From assembly GCF_028595325.1 (NCBI RefSeq), contig NZ_JAQQXR010000011.1:86174-150173 (forward strand): 64,000 nt of DNA, in the 5' to 3' direction. A program made the position numbers and the translations under genes. The notes beneath the pieces are model-generated. The model saw only the letters and a list, made by a program, of their open reading frames with translations. It did no database searches and was not told the DNA's origin. This stretch comes from Janthinobacterium fluminis. Lineage in GTDB: Bacteria > Pseudomonadota > Gammaproteobacteria > Burkholderiales > Burkholderiaceae_D. This document shows, piece by piece, positions 26,702-38,331 of the stretch; the stretch's first letter is position 1, and every line of letters begins with the position of its first letter.

Positions 26702-28801
26702 TTACGCCGATTGCGGCAATTTGGTCTTCAGGTTATCAAATTCTTTCTCGAAATCGAGGGTCTTGCGCTGCGTGCTCATCGCCATCAACGCCTCGGCCCC
26801 GTCGGCGCCATCCTTGACCCACACCCACAGGCGGCGTTCGCGGATGTAAAACATGGCAAACACGCCGATCACCAGGAACAGGCAACCCAGATAGACCACG
26901 CTCTTGCCCGGCGAGCGCGTCACCTGCAGCACGGACGCCTTGACCTCGGTGAACTCGTCCAACTGCAGGTAGACGGGGGCGCCATAGAAGAAGCTGTCCG
27001 ACAGCGCGTTCGTCGCCAGTTGCAGGAAGCGGCCGTGGGCGGCGTCGACCGCGACGGGCGCCAGCTGCTCCTTGGCGCGCGCGGCCTGCCACAATTCCCA
27101 CAGGCTGCCGTTGAGGATCTTCATGAAAATATCGGCCGCCTTTTCCTGCTCGGCGGCGGGCACCTTCTCCAGGAAACGCGAAATGGCCAGGAAGCCCGAC
27201 TGCTTGTCGTCGCCGGCGAAAATGCCCAGGCTCTTGCTGGCCGACTCCTGCAACTGCAGGCGCAGCGCGTCGGCGCCGTCTTTCGGCATGGCCCGCTGCG
27301 CGTAACGGCGCGCCGCCTCGGTGCGCAGCGCCGGGTCGTGCAGCGCGGCGCGCAGGCGCATCCACTCGGTGACGCTGTGGGCGTCGTCGGCCGGAATGCG
27401 CAGATAGCTGAACTGGTCGCCCGGATTGGCGCGCATGCCGGCCAGGAACACGGTGGCGCCGTCGACGGTGACGGGCTGCATATAGTTCTGGTACTCGCGC
27501 GCCTGGCCGTTCTTGTCGCGCAATTTGTACTGCACGCTCGGTCCGACGTTCTTCAAATCCTTGTTGTTGGCGTTTTTCGCCGCCGAACCGAGGCGCTTGT
27601 CGAGGCCGACCGAGAACTGCTCGTTGAGGCTGTCGTTCTTCTTCACGGCGCGCAAATCCTGGCCGGCCGCCAGGTTTTCCACGTTGAACGGGCGGAACCC
27701 CGACCATTCGATCGAATACGCCTCGCCCGTGCTCAGCGCCAGCGGCGTGGTGCCGCTGACTTCGCCGGCCACGTCGAAGCGCGCCATGCCGGCGCCGGCC
27801 ATCGGATGGCCGATCAGCTTGAGCTTGCTGCCGCCATCCTCGAAGCTCGACTGGTACACGGCCAGGCCCTTGTAGATGAGGGGCTCGTTGACCTTGATGG
27901 TGGCGGAGAAACTGGCGCCCGTCGCATGGTCCTTGATCACGACGTCGCTGGCGAACAGCTTCGGCATGCCGGTGCTGTAAAAGTCGATGTGGAATTTTTT
28001 CAGGAAGATGGTGAAGGGCAAATCCTGGATCAACACGCCGTTAGCCTGCGGAATGATCGCCGCGTTGCTGCTGGAACCCTCGGGAATCAGGGTATTGCCG
28101 CGGAAAGTGGGGTTGGACAGGCTCAAACGGTGCTTGTCGGCGATCTCGGCGATGACGCCGCTGCCGACGAAGGGCACCTTGCCCATGAACCACTGCTGGA
28201 AGCGGATCGGCATGTCGGAATCGAGGAAGCCGCCGATGCAGATGACGACGATGGCGCTGTGGGCGAAGAGATAGCCCCACTTATTCGCCGCGCCCTGCTT
28301 GGCGGCGACCAGCAGCGCGTCGCCCTTCTCCACCACCTTCGCCTTGTAGCCGGCGTCGGCCAGGCGCTCCACGGTCTGCTGCGCCAGCGCCGCGCGCGAC
28401 AGCGGCGCCGTCCATTCGACCTTGTGGTGGAAATTGCGCAGCGACTGCTCGCGCACGTTTTCGCGCCAGCTGCGCATGTCCTTGAGCATTTTCGGCGCAT
28501 TGCGCACGATGCACAGCGACGTAGACACGACCAGGAAGCCCATGATCAGCAGGAACCACCAGGCCGAATACACGGCATACAGGCTGAGTTTGCGGAACAC
28601 TTCGAACCAGAACGGCCCGAACTGGTTCACATAGTTCGGCATCGCCTCGTTCTGTTTCAGCACGGTGCCGATCACGGCCGCGATAGCAATCAAAGTCAGC
28701 AGACTGATAGCGAAACGCATCGAGGAAATCAGTTCAACCGTTTCTGCCAGCGCCCGGCGGCGCGTTTTCAATTCAATTCCGGTGGTGCGGGGGGTGCTCA
28801 T
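26702..28801 (-). CDS. resB: System II cytochrome c biogenesis protein ResB (Ccs1)
   Basis: Membrane protein of 699 aa that chaperones apocytochrome c. N-terminal helices include MRFAISLLTLIAIAAVIGTV and the segment YAVYSAWWFLLIMGFL. Next come the LCIVRNAPKMLKDM signature, a helix around GYLFAHSAIVVICIGGF, and a large periplasmic domain of about 400 residues. The last helix is VVYLGCLFLVIGVFAMFYI, followed by the ERRLWVWV motif. The ATG at 28801 (MSTPRTTG) is preferred over an extension of 10 residues. First gene of resB-ccsB. Confidence 0.94.
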   Translation of the reverse strand: MSTPRTTGIELKTRRRALAETVELISSMRFAISLLTLIAIAAVIGTVLKQNEAMPNYVNQFGPFWFEVFRKLSLYAVYSAWWFLLIMGFLVVSTSLCIVRNAPKMLKDMRSWRENVREQSLRNFHHKVEWTAPLSRAALAQQTVERLADAGYKAKVVEKGDALLVAAKQGAANKWGYLFAHSAIVVICIGGFLDSDMPIRFQQWFMGKVPFVGSGVIAEIADKHRLSLSNPTFRGNTLIPEGSSSNAAIIPQANGVLIQDLPFTIFLKKFHIDFYSTGMPKLFASDVVIKDHATGASFSATIKVNEPLIYKGLAVYQSSFEDGGSKLKLIGHPMAGAGMARFDVAGEVSGTTPLALSTGEAYSIEWSGFRPFNVENLAAGQDLRAVKKNDSLNEQFSVGLDKRLGSAAKNANNKDLKNVGPSVQYKLRDKNGQAREYQNYMQPVTVDGATVFLAGMRANPGDQFSYLRIPADDAHSVTEWMRLRAALHDPALRTEAARRYAQRAMPKDGADALRLQLQESASKSLGIFAGDDKQSGFLAISRFLEKVPAAEQEKAADIFMKILNGSLWELWQAARAKEQLAPVAVDAAHGRFLQLATNALSDSFFYGAPVYLQLDEFTEVKASVLQVTRSPGKSVVYLGCLFLVIGVFAMFYIRERRLWVWVKDGADGAEALMAMSTQRKTLDFEKEFDNLKTKLPQSA

Positions 28802-28860
28802 GCTCGATACAATCTTAAAATATGGCGGCACTATGGCGGCGATGCCGGGAGCATACCAAC

Positions 28861-28894
28861 AAAAAGGGCAGCCCGCTCACGCTGCCGCCCTTTT
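28861..28894 (-). terminator. Terminator downstream of cytochrome c4
   Basis: On the - strand an AAAGGGC/GCCCTTT-type stem with a GGCAGC/GCTGCC inner stem is followed by TTTTTG, a good rho-independent terminator between the cytochrome gene and resB. A second perfect GCGGCGC palindrome lies at 28903-28921. Confidence 0.65.
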
Positions 28895-28945
28895 ATATTG
28901 CCCGCGGCGCCAGGGCGCCGCGAAACCAGAAATACCGCGTGGAGT

Positions 28946-29626
28946 TTATTTCAGACCGGCGACGTAGTCGGCGACGGCCTTGATCTCATCGTCCGACAAG
29001 CGCATCGCGATGGTCGTCATTTGCGGGCTGTTCTTGCGGGCGCCGGCGCGGAATGCCGTCAGCTGGGCCGCCGTGTAGTCCTGGTGCTGGCCGCCGAGGC
29101 GCGGGTACTGGATCGGCATGCCGGCGCCGGACGCGCCATGACAGCTGGCGCAGGCCGGCACGCTCTTCTCGGCGATGCCGCCGCGGTAGATGCGCTTGCC
29201 CAGCTCGACGGTGTCCTTGTTCTTGGCCGCGTTCGGCTTCGACACTTGCGCGCCCAGGTAGGCGGCGATGTTTTTCTTCTCTTCATCCGTCAGCATCTTG
29301 GCGAAGCCCGACATCACGGCGTTGTTGCGCTCCGGCGTGGTGAAGTTCAGCAATTGCTTGTGCAGGTAGGCGGCGTTCAGGCCGGCCAGCTTCGGGTTGA
29401 CGGAAATCGTCGAATTGCCGGCGGCGCCGTGGCAAGACACGCAGGCGGGCAAACCGCGCGCCGCGTCGCCGTCCGCGTACAGGGTGGCGCCCTTGGCGGC
29501 ATCGACCTTAGCGACGGGGGCTTCGGCGTGGGCCGGCTTTTTCTCTTCGTTTGCCGATGCAGCGGCCGACACGGCCAACAATGCGACGAACAAGGATTTT
29601 ACAAACGGTGAAAACGCACGATTCAT
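28946..29626 (-). CDS. Diheme cytochrome c4
   Basis: Periplasmic diheme cytochrome of 226 aa. The signal peptide ends near AAASANE. Two heme sites are visible: CVSCH (Cys62-His66) and CASCH (Cys159-His163), each opening a homologous half, with axial Met candidates in [10 protein letters not shown] and [11 protein letters not shown]. The two-domain layout and the motifs ([31 protein letters not shown]) mark it as cytochrome c4. It probably carries electrons to terminal oxidases, and its position beside resB/ccsB fits shared maturation. Confidence 0.93.
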   Translation of the reverse strand: MNRAFSPFVKSLFVALLAVSAAASANEEKKPAHAEAPVAKVDAAKGATLYADGDAARGLPACVSCHGAAGNSTISVNPKLAGLNAAYLHKQLLNFTTPERNNAVMSGFAKMLTDEEKKNIAAYLGAQVSKPNAAKNKDTVELGKRIYRGGIAEKSVPACASCHGASGAGMPIQYPRLGGQHQDYTAAQLTAFRAGARKNSPQMTTIAMRLSDDEIKAVADYVAGLK

Positions 29627-29788
29627 TCAAACACCCTGAGACTAGTCAAAAAATTAGTGGTAAAGATTGTCGCCGCCGCAGACTTTGATGTAACAGCGCC
29701 GCTTTGCATGGCAACAATTCGTAACCCCTTATTGTACAATAGCTTTCTCGCGTTTTCGCCCCCTTTTGTTGCATTTTCTCCCCATCCC

Positions 29789-31637
<1,849 letters not shown>

Positions 31638-31666
31638 GGTTCGTCCCCGACGTACGTCCCCGGCTG

Positions 31667-32548
31667 TCAGCGGCGCAAGCGGTACTCGGGGAAAAATTCC
31701 TTGAGCAGGAAGGCTTGCAGCTCGGCCGTATGCTCGGGCAGCGCGCTCATCGGCACGTTGCGCCCCAGCCGGTGCGATTCCCAGACGAAATCGCCCGGCT
31801 TTTCCTTGCGTATCAATTCAATCATTTTCTTGACGATGGCCGTCTCGATGTCGAGTTCGGCGCCCTGCTCCACCTGCACCTGGGTCAGCCAGCGCCGCTT
31901 GAAATTGGTGTTCCAGCCGCGGAACTTGATCGAGGCGCTGTGCGAGGTCTTGTCGACGATGGAGAACACGCCGCCCGAATCGTCCTTGTCGCTGCCCGAG
32001 TTCTTGCCCTGCGCGGCGGCGATGTTGGCGCGTGCCACGCGCGTGGCGCGCTCGCCCTCGCTCTCCTGCACCTCCGCCGCCGGCTGGGCCTCGGCGCGGC
32101 GCTTGCGCGCGGCGGCGATGTGTGCCGCCATATCGACTTCCTGCACCGGCGTCAGCACGGGCGCGACGACGGGCGGCACGATCACTTCCAGCTTCCGCCG
32201 CGCCGGCGGCGTGATGGCGGCCACGCGCGGCTGGCGCGACGGCGGCGTCGGCTTCACCTTCGCCTGCTCCTGCTTCGGCTGCTTCGACGGCGGTTTCGGC
32301 TGCGGCTTGTTGGCCAGCGGCGCCACATACATCATCGCGCTCTCGTGCGTCGGCGGCGGCGGCGGCCGCTTCGGCTCCGGGCGCAGCAGGTAGTAAGCCA
32401 CCAGCAGCACGTGCAGCAGGATCGACAGGGCGATGCCGATACGGTTCGAATTGCTTCTCTCCCCGTAACTGGGCGCCGGCCGTATCGGCTGGCCGCAGGT
32501 TTCGCAGTAGTCGGAAGTGCCGGCGGTGAGGTGGGTCTTGTCATGCAA
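31667..32548 (-). CDS. TonB-like single-span membrane protein with N-terminal CxxC motif (function unknown)
   Basis: Unrecognised protein of 293 aa. It begins with a cytoplasmic segment holding YCETCGQPIRP, a half zinc-ribbon. One membrane helix follows (IALSILLHVLLVAYYLL), then a Pro/Lys-rich periplasmic stretch typical of TonB-like proteins (PEPKRPPPPPTHE, KPQPKPPSKQPK) and a Lys/Arg/Ala-rich helical region. The C-terminal globular domain of about 110 aa contains IKFRGWNTNFKRRW and FVWESHRLGRNVPM. The start is a TTG at 32548 with weak AAGG upstream, so it is uncertain. An envelope-spanning role is inferred only from the layout. Confidence 0.7.
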   Translation of the reverse strand: MHDKTHLTAGTSDYCETCGQPIRPAPSYGERSNSNRIGIALSILLHVLLVAYYLLRPEPKRPPPPPTHESAMMYVAPLANKPQPKPPSKQPKQEQAKVKPTPPSRQPRVAAITPPARRKLEVIVPPVVAPVLTPVQEVDMAAHIAAARKRRAEAQPAAEVQESEGERATRVARANIAAAQGKNSGSDKDDSGGVFSIVDKTSHSASIKFRGWNTNFKRRWLTQVQVEQGAELDIETAIVKKMIELIRKEKPGDFVWESHRLGRNVPMSALPEHTAELQAFLLKEFFPEYRLRR

Positions 32549-32615
32549 AATGAATCAGCCTTGTATCAACATCGGAAAAATGCAGCCATAGTGCCAGAGT
32601 CCCCTGTTTTTGGGA

Positions 32616-32634
32616 ACGCCGCCTTGCGCGGCGT
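32616..32634 (-). terminator. Terminator-like hairpin after the RND transporter gene
   Basis: ACGCCGC pairs with GCGGCGT (7 bp) around a 5-nt loop, extended by flanking G:C pairs. It sits 20 nt downstream of the RND stop on the - strand and is followed by CCCAAAAACA rather than a T-run. Confidence 0.4.
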
Positions 32635-32653
32635 CCGCCGCCGCTCCCCCGCC

Positions 32654-35600
32654 TCAGCGGCTGGTCCCGTATTCGCGCAGCTCGGCGTCGCCCATCGGCC
32701 CCGTGCCGCTGTATTTGTCGAGGAATAGGTAAATGACGGGCGTGATAAACAGCGTGATCACTTGCGAGAAGATCAGCCCGCCGACGACGGCCAGCCCCAG
32801 CGGCTGGCGCAACTCGGCGCCGGCGCCCAGGCCCAGTGCGATCGGCAAGGCGCCCATCAAGGCCGCCATCGAGGTCATCATGATGGGCCGGAAGCGCAGG
32901 ATGCAGGCTTCGCGTATCGCCGCCGCCGGCGTCATGCCCTCGTTGCGCTGGGCGTGCAGCGCGAAGTCGATCATCATGATGGCGTTTTTCTTGACGATGC
33001 CGATCAGCATCAGGATGCCGATGATGGCGATCATCGTCAGGTCCAGGCCGAACAGGCGCAAGGTCAGCAAGGCGCCGACGGCGGCCGAGGGCAGGCCCGC
33101 CAGAATCGTCAGCGGGTGGATATAGCTTTCATACAAGACCCCCAGCAGCACGTAGATGACGCCCAGCGCGGCGACGATCAGGATGATCTGGCTCGACTGC
33201 GAATCCTGGAACACGGCCGCGTCGCCGCCGTATTTGGTGATGATGGTCGGCGGCAGGTTCATGTCACGCCCCATCTGGTCGATCTTGCCGGTGGCCACGC
33301 CCAGCGGCACGTCCGGCGCCAGGTTGAACGACACGGTAATGGCTTGCAACTGGCCCTGGTGGTTGACGGCCGTCGGGCCGACGCTGCGCTCGACCGTGGC
33401 AAAGCTCGACATCTGCACCAGCTGGCCGCTCTTGCTGCGCACCGACACCTTGGTCAGCGCGTCGTCGAACTGGCGGTCGGCCGCGGCCGCCTCAAGGATG
33501 ACGAAATAGCTGGCCGCCGACGAGTAGATCGTCGACACCTGGCGCTCGCCGAAGGCCAGGTAGAGCGCGCTGCGCACGTCGGCGATCTGCACGCCCAGGG
33601 TGTTGGCCTTGTCGCGGTCTATTTTCAGCGAGGCTTGCAGGCCGCGGCTTTGCGAGTCGCTGGTGACGTCGCGGAACACCGGATCGGCGCGCAGCCGTTC
33701 GAGGAACTGGCCGGCCCAGTCGTTGAGCGCGTCCGGGCTGACGCTTTGCAGCGTGTACTGGTAGCGGCTCTTGCTCGGGCGTCCGCCCAGTTGCAGGTTT
33801 TGCACGGGCCGGAAGTAGACGGCGATGCCGGGCACGGCGCGGGCGGCGCGGCGCAGGCTGTCCAGCACGGCCGGCATCTTGGCGCGCCGCTCGCGCGGCT
33901 TGAGCACCATGAACATGCGCCCGGTGTTGCCGCCGCTGACGAAGGAGGTGAGGTCCTGCACGTTCGGATCGGCCTGCAGCACGGCCGCCACGCGGGTCTG
34001 CAAGTCCAGCATCGCCGCCGACGAGATGTCCTCGGCCGCCTCCGTGTTGATCTGGATCTGGCCCAGGTCTTCCTCGGGGAAGAAACCCTTGGGTATCGTC
34101 GCGTACAGCAGCACCGTCAGCGCGAAGGTGGCCAGCGCCACCAGCAGCACCAGCGTGCGGTGCGCCAGCGCCCGATCGAGCCAGCGCACATAGCCGTCTT
34201 TCAGCCGCTGGAAGCCGGCCTCGAAATGCCGGCCGATGAAGCTGCTGTCGCCGTGGCCCTCGTGCGAGTCGGCCGGCAGCAGGCGGCTGGCCAGCATCGG
34301 CACCAGCGTCAGCGAGACGACGGCCGACACCAGGATGGACAGCGAGACGACGACGGCGAATTCGTGGAACAGCAGGCCGATGACGCCCGGCATGAAGAAG
34401 ATCGGGATGAACACGGCCACCAGCGACACCGAGATCGAGACGATGGTGAAACCCATTTCCTGGGCGCCGACGAGGGCCGCCTGGATCGGCTTCTTGCCCA
34501 TTTCGATGTGCCGCACGATGTTTTCCAGCACGACGATGGCGTCGTCGACGACCAGGCCGACGGCCAGCGTGATGCCCAGCAGCGAAACGTTGTCGAGGCT
34601 GTAGCCCAGCCAGTACAGCAGGGCCAGCGCGCCCAGCAGCGAAATCGGCATCGTGACGCCGGGAATGAAGGTGGCGGCGGCGCGGCGCAGGAACAGGAAG
34701 ATCACCAGCACCACCAGCAGCACCGTCAGCGCCAGCGTCAGGTTGACGTCGTGGATCGCCTCGCGGATCGACACCGAGCGGTCGTTGACGAGGTTGATCT
34801 TGACCGAGGCCGGCAGTTGCGCCTTGAAGCCGGGCAGCAGCTTGCGCACCGCGTCCACCACCTGCACCGTGTTGGCGTTCGGCTGGCGCTGCACCAGCAG
34901 CACGATGGAGCGCTCGCCGTTGTAGCTGCCGGCCGTCTTCACCGACTGGTAGCTGTCCTCGACGTCGGCGACGTCCTTCAGGCGCACCGGCTGGCCGTTG
35001 CGGTTGGCCACGATCAGCTCGGCGAACTCGCTGGCCTTCATCAATTGCGCATTGCCCTGGATGGTCAGCGTCTGTTGCGGCCCGTCCAGGATGCCCAGCG
35101 GCGAATTGGCGTTGGCCGTGCGGATCGCCGTGGCCAGCTCGTCGTAAGTCAGGTTGCGCGCGTTCATCAGGTCGGCCTTGGCGCGCACCCGCACGGCGAA
35201 GCGCTTCTGGCCGTTGACGGTCACCTGGGCGATGCCGGGCAGCGTGGACAGATTGGGCGCGATCAGGTTTTCCGCATAGTCGTTCAAGTCCGACAGGTTC
35301 ATCGACGGCGACGTCATCGTCATGAACAGCACGGGCGCGTCGGCCGGGTTGATCTTGCGGTAGGACGGCAAGTCCGTCATTTCCTGCGGCAACTGGCGCT
35401 GCGCCCGCAGCAAGGCCGCCTGCACGTCGACGGCGGCGACGTTGACGTCGATGCGTGTGTCGAATTCCAGCGTCAGCGAGGTCGAGCCCAGCGTGCTGGT
35501 CGAGGTGATCAGGCTCAGGCCGGCGATGGTGGAGAACTGCTTCTCCAGCGGCAGCGCCACCGACGAGGCCATCGTCTCCGGGCTGGCGCCGGGCAGGTCG

Positions 35601-35746
35601 GCGCTGACGTTGATGACCGGGGTGTTATAGCTGGGCAGCGCGGCGACGGGGATGTGGGCGTAGGCCAGCACGCCGGCCAGGATCAGCGTCAGCGACAGCA
35701 GCACCACCATCACCGGGCGGCGTATGCACAATTCCGACAGGTTCAT
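32654..35746 (-). CDS. RND multidrug efflux transporter permease (HAE1 family, MdtB/MdtC-like)
   Basis: Inner-membrane proton-driven pump of 1030 aa with 12 predicted helices and two large periplasmic loops. The N-terminus MNLSELCIRRPVMVVLL, the proton-relay Asp pair in GLVVDDAIVVLENI, the LPADSHEGHGDS linker, and ILMLIGIVKKNAIMMIDFA near the second-half relay are family signatures. It overlaps the adaptor gene by 4 nt. No outer-membrane TolC-like gene lies nearby, so an unlinked TolC would be used. The substrate cannot be told from sequence. Confidence 0.93.
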   Translation of the reverse strand: MNLSELCIRRPVMVVLLSLTLILAGVLAYAHIPVAALPSYNTPVINVSADLPGASPETMASSVALPLEKQFSTIAGLSLITSTSTLGSTSLTLEFDTRIDVNVAAVDVQAALLRAQRQLPQEMTDLPSYRKINPADAPVLFMTMTSPSMNLSDLNDYAENLIAPNLSTLPGIAQVTVNGQKRFAVRVRAKADLMNARNLTYDELATAIRTANANSPLGILDGPQQTLTIQGNAQLMKASEFAELIVANRNGQPVRLKDVADVEDSYQSVKTAGSYNGERSIVLLVQRQPNANTVQVVDAVRKLLPGFKAQLPASVKINLVNDRSVSIREAIHDVNLTLALTVLLVVLVIFLFLRRAAATFIPGVTMPISLLGALALLYWLGYSLDNVSLLGITLAVGLVVDDAIVVLENIVRHIEMGKKPIQAALVGAQEMGFTIVSISVSLVAVFIPIFFMPGVIGLLFHEFAVVVSLSILVSAVVSLTLVPMLASRLLPADSHEGHGDSSFIGRHFEAGFQRLKDGYVRWLDRALAHRTLVLLVALATFALTVLLYATIPKGFFPEEDLGQIQINTEAAEDISSAAMLDLQTRVAAVLQADPNVQDLTSFVSGGNTGRMFMVLKPRERRAKMPAVLDSLRRAARAVPGIAVYFRPVQNLQLGGRPSKSRYQYTLQSVSPDALNDWAGQFLERLRADPVFRDVTSDSQSRGLQASLKIDRDKANTLGVQIADVRSALYLAFGERQVSTIYSSAASYFVILEAAAADRQFDDALTKVSVRSKSGQLVQMSSFATVERSVGPTAVNHQGQLQAITVSFNLAPDVPLGVATGKIDQMGRDMNLPPTIITKYGGDAAVFQDSQSSQIILIVAALGVIYVLLGVLYESYIHPLTILAGLPSAAVGALLTLRLFGLDLTMIAIIGILMLIGIVKKNAIMMIDFALHAQRNEGMTPAAAIREACILRFRPIMMTSMAALMGALPIALGLGAGAELRQPLGLAVVGGLIFSQVITLFITPVIYLFLDKYSGTGPMGDAELREYGTSR

Positions 35747-36876
35747 TCCGCCTGGCCTTTCTTGCGGCCGGCGGCCGCCTCGGCCACCCGCACGGGGGCG
35801 CCGGGACGCAGGTTTTGCTTGCCGTCGACGATCACTTGCTCATCGCCGTTCAAGCCCGAGACGGCCGCGTTCAGGCCGAAGGCGTGCAGGCGCGCCACCT
35901 TGCGCACGGCGGCGCTGCGGTCGGGCGCCACCGTGTAGACGAAGACGCCCGAGGTGTTGCTGATGATGGCGTTTTGCGGGATCACCAGGGCGTCCTTCAG
36001 CGTCTGCACGGTCAGGCTGACGTTGACGAACTGGCCCGGCCACAAGGACTCGTCCCGGTTGTCGAAGCGGGCCTTCAGGCGGATCACGCCGGCCACCGGG
36101 TCGACGCTGTTGTCGATGAAGCTGAGCGCGCCCGCGACTTGCTTGCCGGCCAGTTCGGCCGTGACCGGCACGGCGCCGGCCTTGTGCGCCGCCAGCAGCG
36201 CCGCCAGCGCGCTCTCCGGCAGGGTGAAGCTGACGTTGATCGGGTCGAGCTGGGTGACGCTCGTCAGCGACGTGGCCGGCTGCACCAGACTGCCCGGATA
36301 GACGCCGATGGCGCCGACCCGGCCGGCCATGGGCGCGCGTATCGTCGTGTAGCTGGCGCCGACCTGTACCGAGCGCAGCGCGGCGACGTCGGCCTGCAGC
36401 AGCGCGCGCGCCGACTCGACCTGGCTTTTCAGCGTGTCGACGGCGCCCTGGGCGATGAAATGCTTGTCCAGCAATTCAAGGCTGCGCCGGTACTGGCGCT
36501 CGAAGTCGGCCAGCGTGGCCCGGTCGCGCGCCACCTGGGCCTGGGCCTGTTCGACGCCGGCCTGCTCGCTGCGGGCGTCGAGCGAAAACATCAACTCGCC
36601 GGCCTTGACGAACTGGCCTTCGCGGATGTGCACCTTGCTCACCGTGCTGCTGGTCTGCGGGTGCAGGTCGACGCTGCTGACCGGCGTCACGCTGCCGTTC
36701 GCGCGCAGCAGCACCGGCACGTCCTGGCGCTGCGGCTTGACGACGGTGACGACGGCCGGCACCGCCGCGCCGCCCTTGTCGGCCGCCGGCGCGGCGCCGC
36801 CGTGCGTCCAGTACCAGACGCCGGCGCCGATGCAAACGGCCGCGCCCACCAAGAGTCCCAGTGATGTTTTTTTCAT
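35743..36876 (-). CDS. RND efflux periplasmic adaptor (membrane fusion protein)
   Basis: Adaptor of 377 aa joining the RND pump to an outer-membrane channel. The N-terminal anchor is LGLLVGAAVCIGAGVWYW. The lipoyl halves (VSKVHIREGQFVKAGELMF; TTIRAPMAGRVGAIGVYPGS) flank a helical hairpin rich in Gln/Ala/Glu. Beta-barrel and membrane-proximal domains follow (NVSFTLPESALAALL; WPGQFVNVSLTV; VIPQNAIISNTSGVFVY). The gene starts 96 nt after the kinase gene in the same direction and overlaps the pump gene, so a regulator-kinase-adaptor-pump operon is likely. Confidence 0.92.
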   Translation of the reverse strand: MKKTSLGLLVGAAVCIGAGVWYWTHGGAAPAADKGGAAVPAVVTVVKPQRQDVPVLLRANGSVTPVSSVDLHPQTSSTVSKVHIREGQFVKAGELMFSLDARSEQAGVEQAQAQVARDRATLADFERQYRRSLELLDKHFIAQGAVDTLKSQVESARALLQADVAALRSVQVGASYTTIRAPMAGRVGAIGVYPGSLVQPATSLTSVTQLDPINVSFTLPESALAALLAAHKAGAVPVTAELAGKQVAGALSFIDNSVDPVAGVIRLKARFDNRDESLWPGQFVNVSLTVQTLKDALVIPQNAIISNTSGVFVYTVAPDRSAAVRKVARLHAFGLNAAVSGLNGDEQVIVDGKQNLRPGAPVRVAEAAAGRKKGQAE

Positions 36877-36972
36877 TATTCTATTCGTTTATTAATATTG
36901 CTACGATGCATTAAGCGTGGCATTGTCGCACAATTCCAGCGCCGGCAGACCGCCCCGGCGCGGCCGCCCGCC

Positions 36973-38331
36973 TCAGTTTCCGGCGTAATATTCCGGCACC
37001 ACCAGGGTCACTTCCAGGCCGCCGCCGGGGTGGTTCGCCAACTGCACGGTGGCGCCGTGCTGTTCGGCGATGTTGCGGGCAATCGTCAGCCCCAGGCCGG
37101 TGCCGCCGGACTCGCGCGAGCGCGACGTCTCGATGCGGTAGAACGGTTCGAACACCTTGGCCATCAGCTCTTGCGCGATGCCGGGGCCGGCGTCGCGGAT
37201 GCGCACGCGCGCCGCGCCGGCCATGCGCTCGACGCTGACGTCGGCGCGCTGGCCGTATTTGACGGCGTTGTCGATCAGGTTCACCAGGCAGCGCCGCAGC
37301 GCCATCGGCCGCCCCATCAGCGCCATGCCGGCGCGGCCGCTCAGGCAAACGCGCTGGCCCGCGTCGGCGGCGTCGCAACAGACGCTGTCGAGCAGCGAAT
37401 CGAGGTCGAGCGCCTGCATGGTTTCCGTCGTGTCCATCGAGCGGGCCAGGTCCAGCCCCTCCTTGACCATGTCCTGCATGGCCGACAGGTCGCCGACCAG
37501 GCGGTCGTGCAACTCCGGCTCGGCCACTTTTTCCAGGCGCAGGCGCAGGCGCGTCAGCGGCGTCTGCAAATCGTGGGTGATGGCAGCCAGCATCTGGGTG
37601 CGCTGGAAGATGTGCTGGCGGATGCGCGCCTGCATGGCGTTGAAGGCGGCGCTGGCCTGGCGGATCTCGCTGGCGCCGGACAGCGCGAGGGGCGGATGGT
37701 TGATGTCGTTGCCAAGGTCCCGGGCCGCCTGGGCCAGGTGCTTGAGCGGCCGCATCGTCATGCGCGTGACCAGGTAGGCCAGCGCGGCGATGCTGGCCAG
37801 GAAGGGCAGCCAGGTGGTCCATTCATAGCGGCCGCGCCCGGGCGGCCCGCGCGGCGGCAGCACCGACAGGCCCAGCCACTGGCCGTCGCGCATGCGCACC
37901 TGCATGCTTTCGCAGGCGCCGCCCCACTGGGTCGGGCCGAACAGGGTGCTGGGCCGGCGCGGCCGGTCGCAGGCCGCCGGCCGCTCGGCCAGCGGCACCA
38001 GCTTGAAACCCGCGCCCAGGCGCTGGCCCAGCGCGGCGGAGAAATCCGTCTGCGCCAGCTCGGGCGCGGCCGGCGCGCCGGCGCGCACTTCCAGGCGCAC
38101 GCTGCCGCGGCTGGCCAGCTTCAGGTAAGCCTCGCGGGAACTGGCCGGCACAACGTCGGCTGTCGTCACCAGTTGCTCGGCGCGCTCCAGCGCGTGGAAA
38201 TCGCGGTACTGCTCGATGGCGCGCTGGCGCTCGTTGACGGCCAGCCATTGCGTCAGCGCGGCCGAGGCGGCCATGCCGATCAGCAGCGCCAGAAACACCC
38301 GCCCCGTCATCGACCCGAGGAAGGCTCTCAC
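36973..38331 (-). CDS. Two-component sensor histidine kinase linked to the RND efflux genes
   Basis: Membrane kinase of 452 aa. An N-terminal helix (MTGRVFLALLIGMAASAALT) and a second near residues 160-180 bracket a periplasmic sensor domain of about 130 residues with two cysteines. HAMP, HisKA (H box AAITHDLQTPLTRL) and HATPase (N box LVNLIDNAVKYG; DAGPGIAQ; GTGLGLTIARNI) follow. The start is GTG at 38331, overlapping the regulator stop in GTGA and preceded by GGAG; ATG 38310 is an alternative. The ligand is unknown. Confidence 0.9.
   Translation of the reverse strand: MRAFLGSMTGRVFLALLIGMAASAALTQWLAVNERQRAIEQYRDFHALERAEQLVTTADVVPASSREAYLKLASRGSVRLEVRAGAPAAPELAQTDFSAALGQRLGAGFKLVPLAERPAACDRPRRPSTLFGPTQWGGACESMQVRMRDGQWLGLSVLPPRGPPGRGRYEWTTWLPFLASIAALAYLVTRMTMRPLKHLAQAARDLGNDINHPPLALSGASEIRQASAAFNAMQARIRQHIFQRTQMLAAITHDLQTPLTRLRLRLEKVAEPELHDRLVGDLSAMQDMVKEGLDLARSMDTTETMQALDLDSLLDSVCCDAADAGQRVCLSGRAGMALMGRPMALRRCLVNLIDNAVKYGQRADVSVERMAGAARVRIRDAGPGIAQELMAKVFEPFYRIETSRSRESGGTGLGLTIARNIAEQHGATVQLANHPGGGLEVTLVVPEYYAGN

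Noticed and set aside
25421..29611. Long + strand open frame over ccsB, resB and cytochrome c4
   Set aside because: It is low-complexity Gln/His/Arg/Ala sequence antisense to three genes with clear heme and membrane motifs.
32762..35938. Long + strand open frame across the RND pump gene
   Set aside because: It is antisense to a full-length RND permease with its proton-relay motifs; the frame is a GC-bias artefact.
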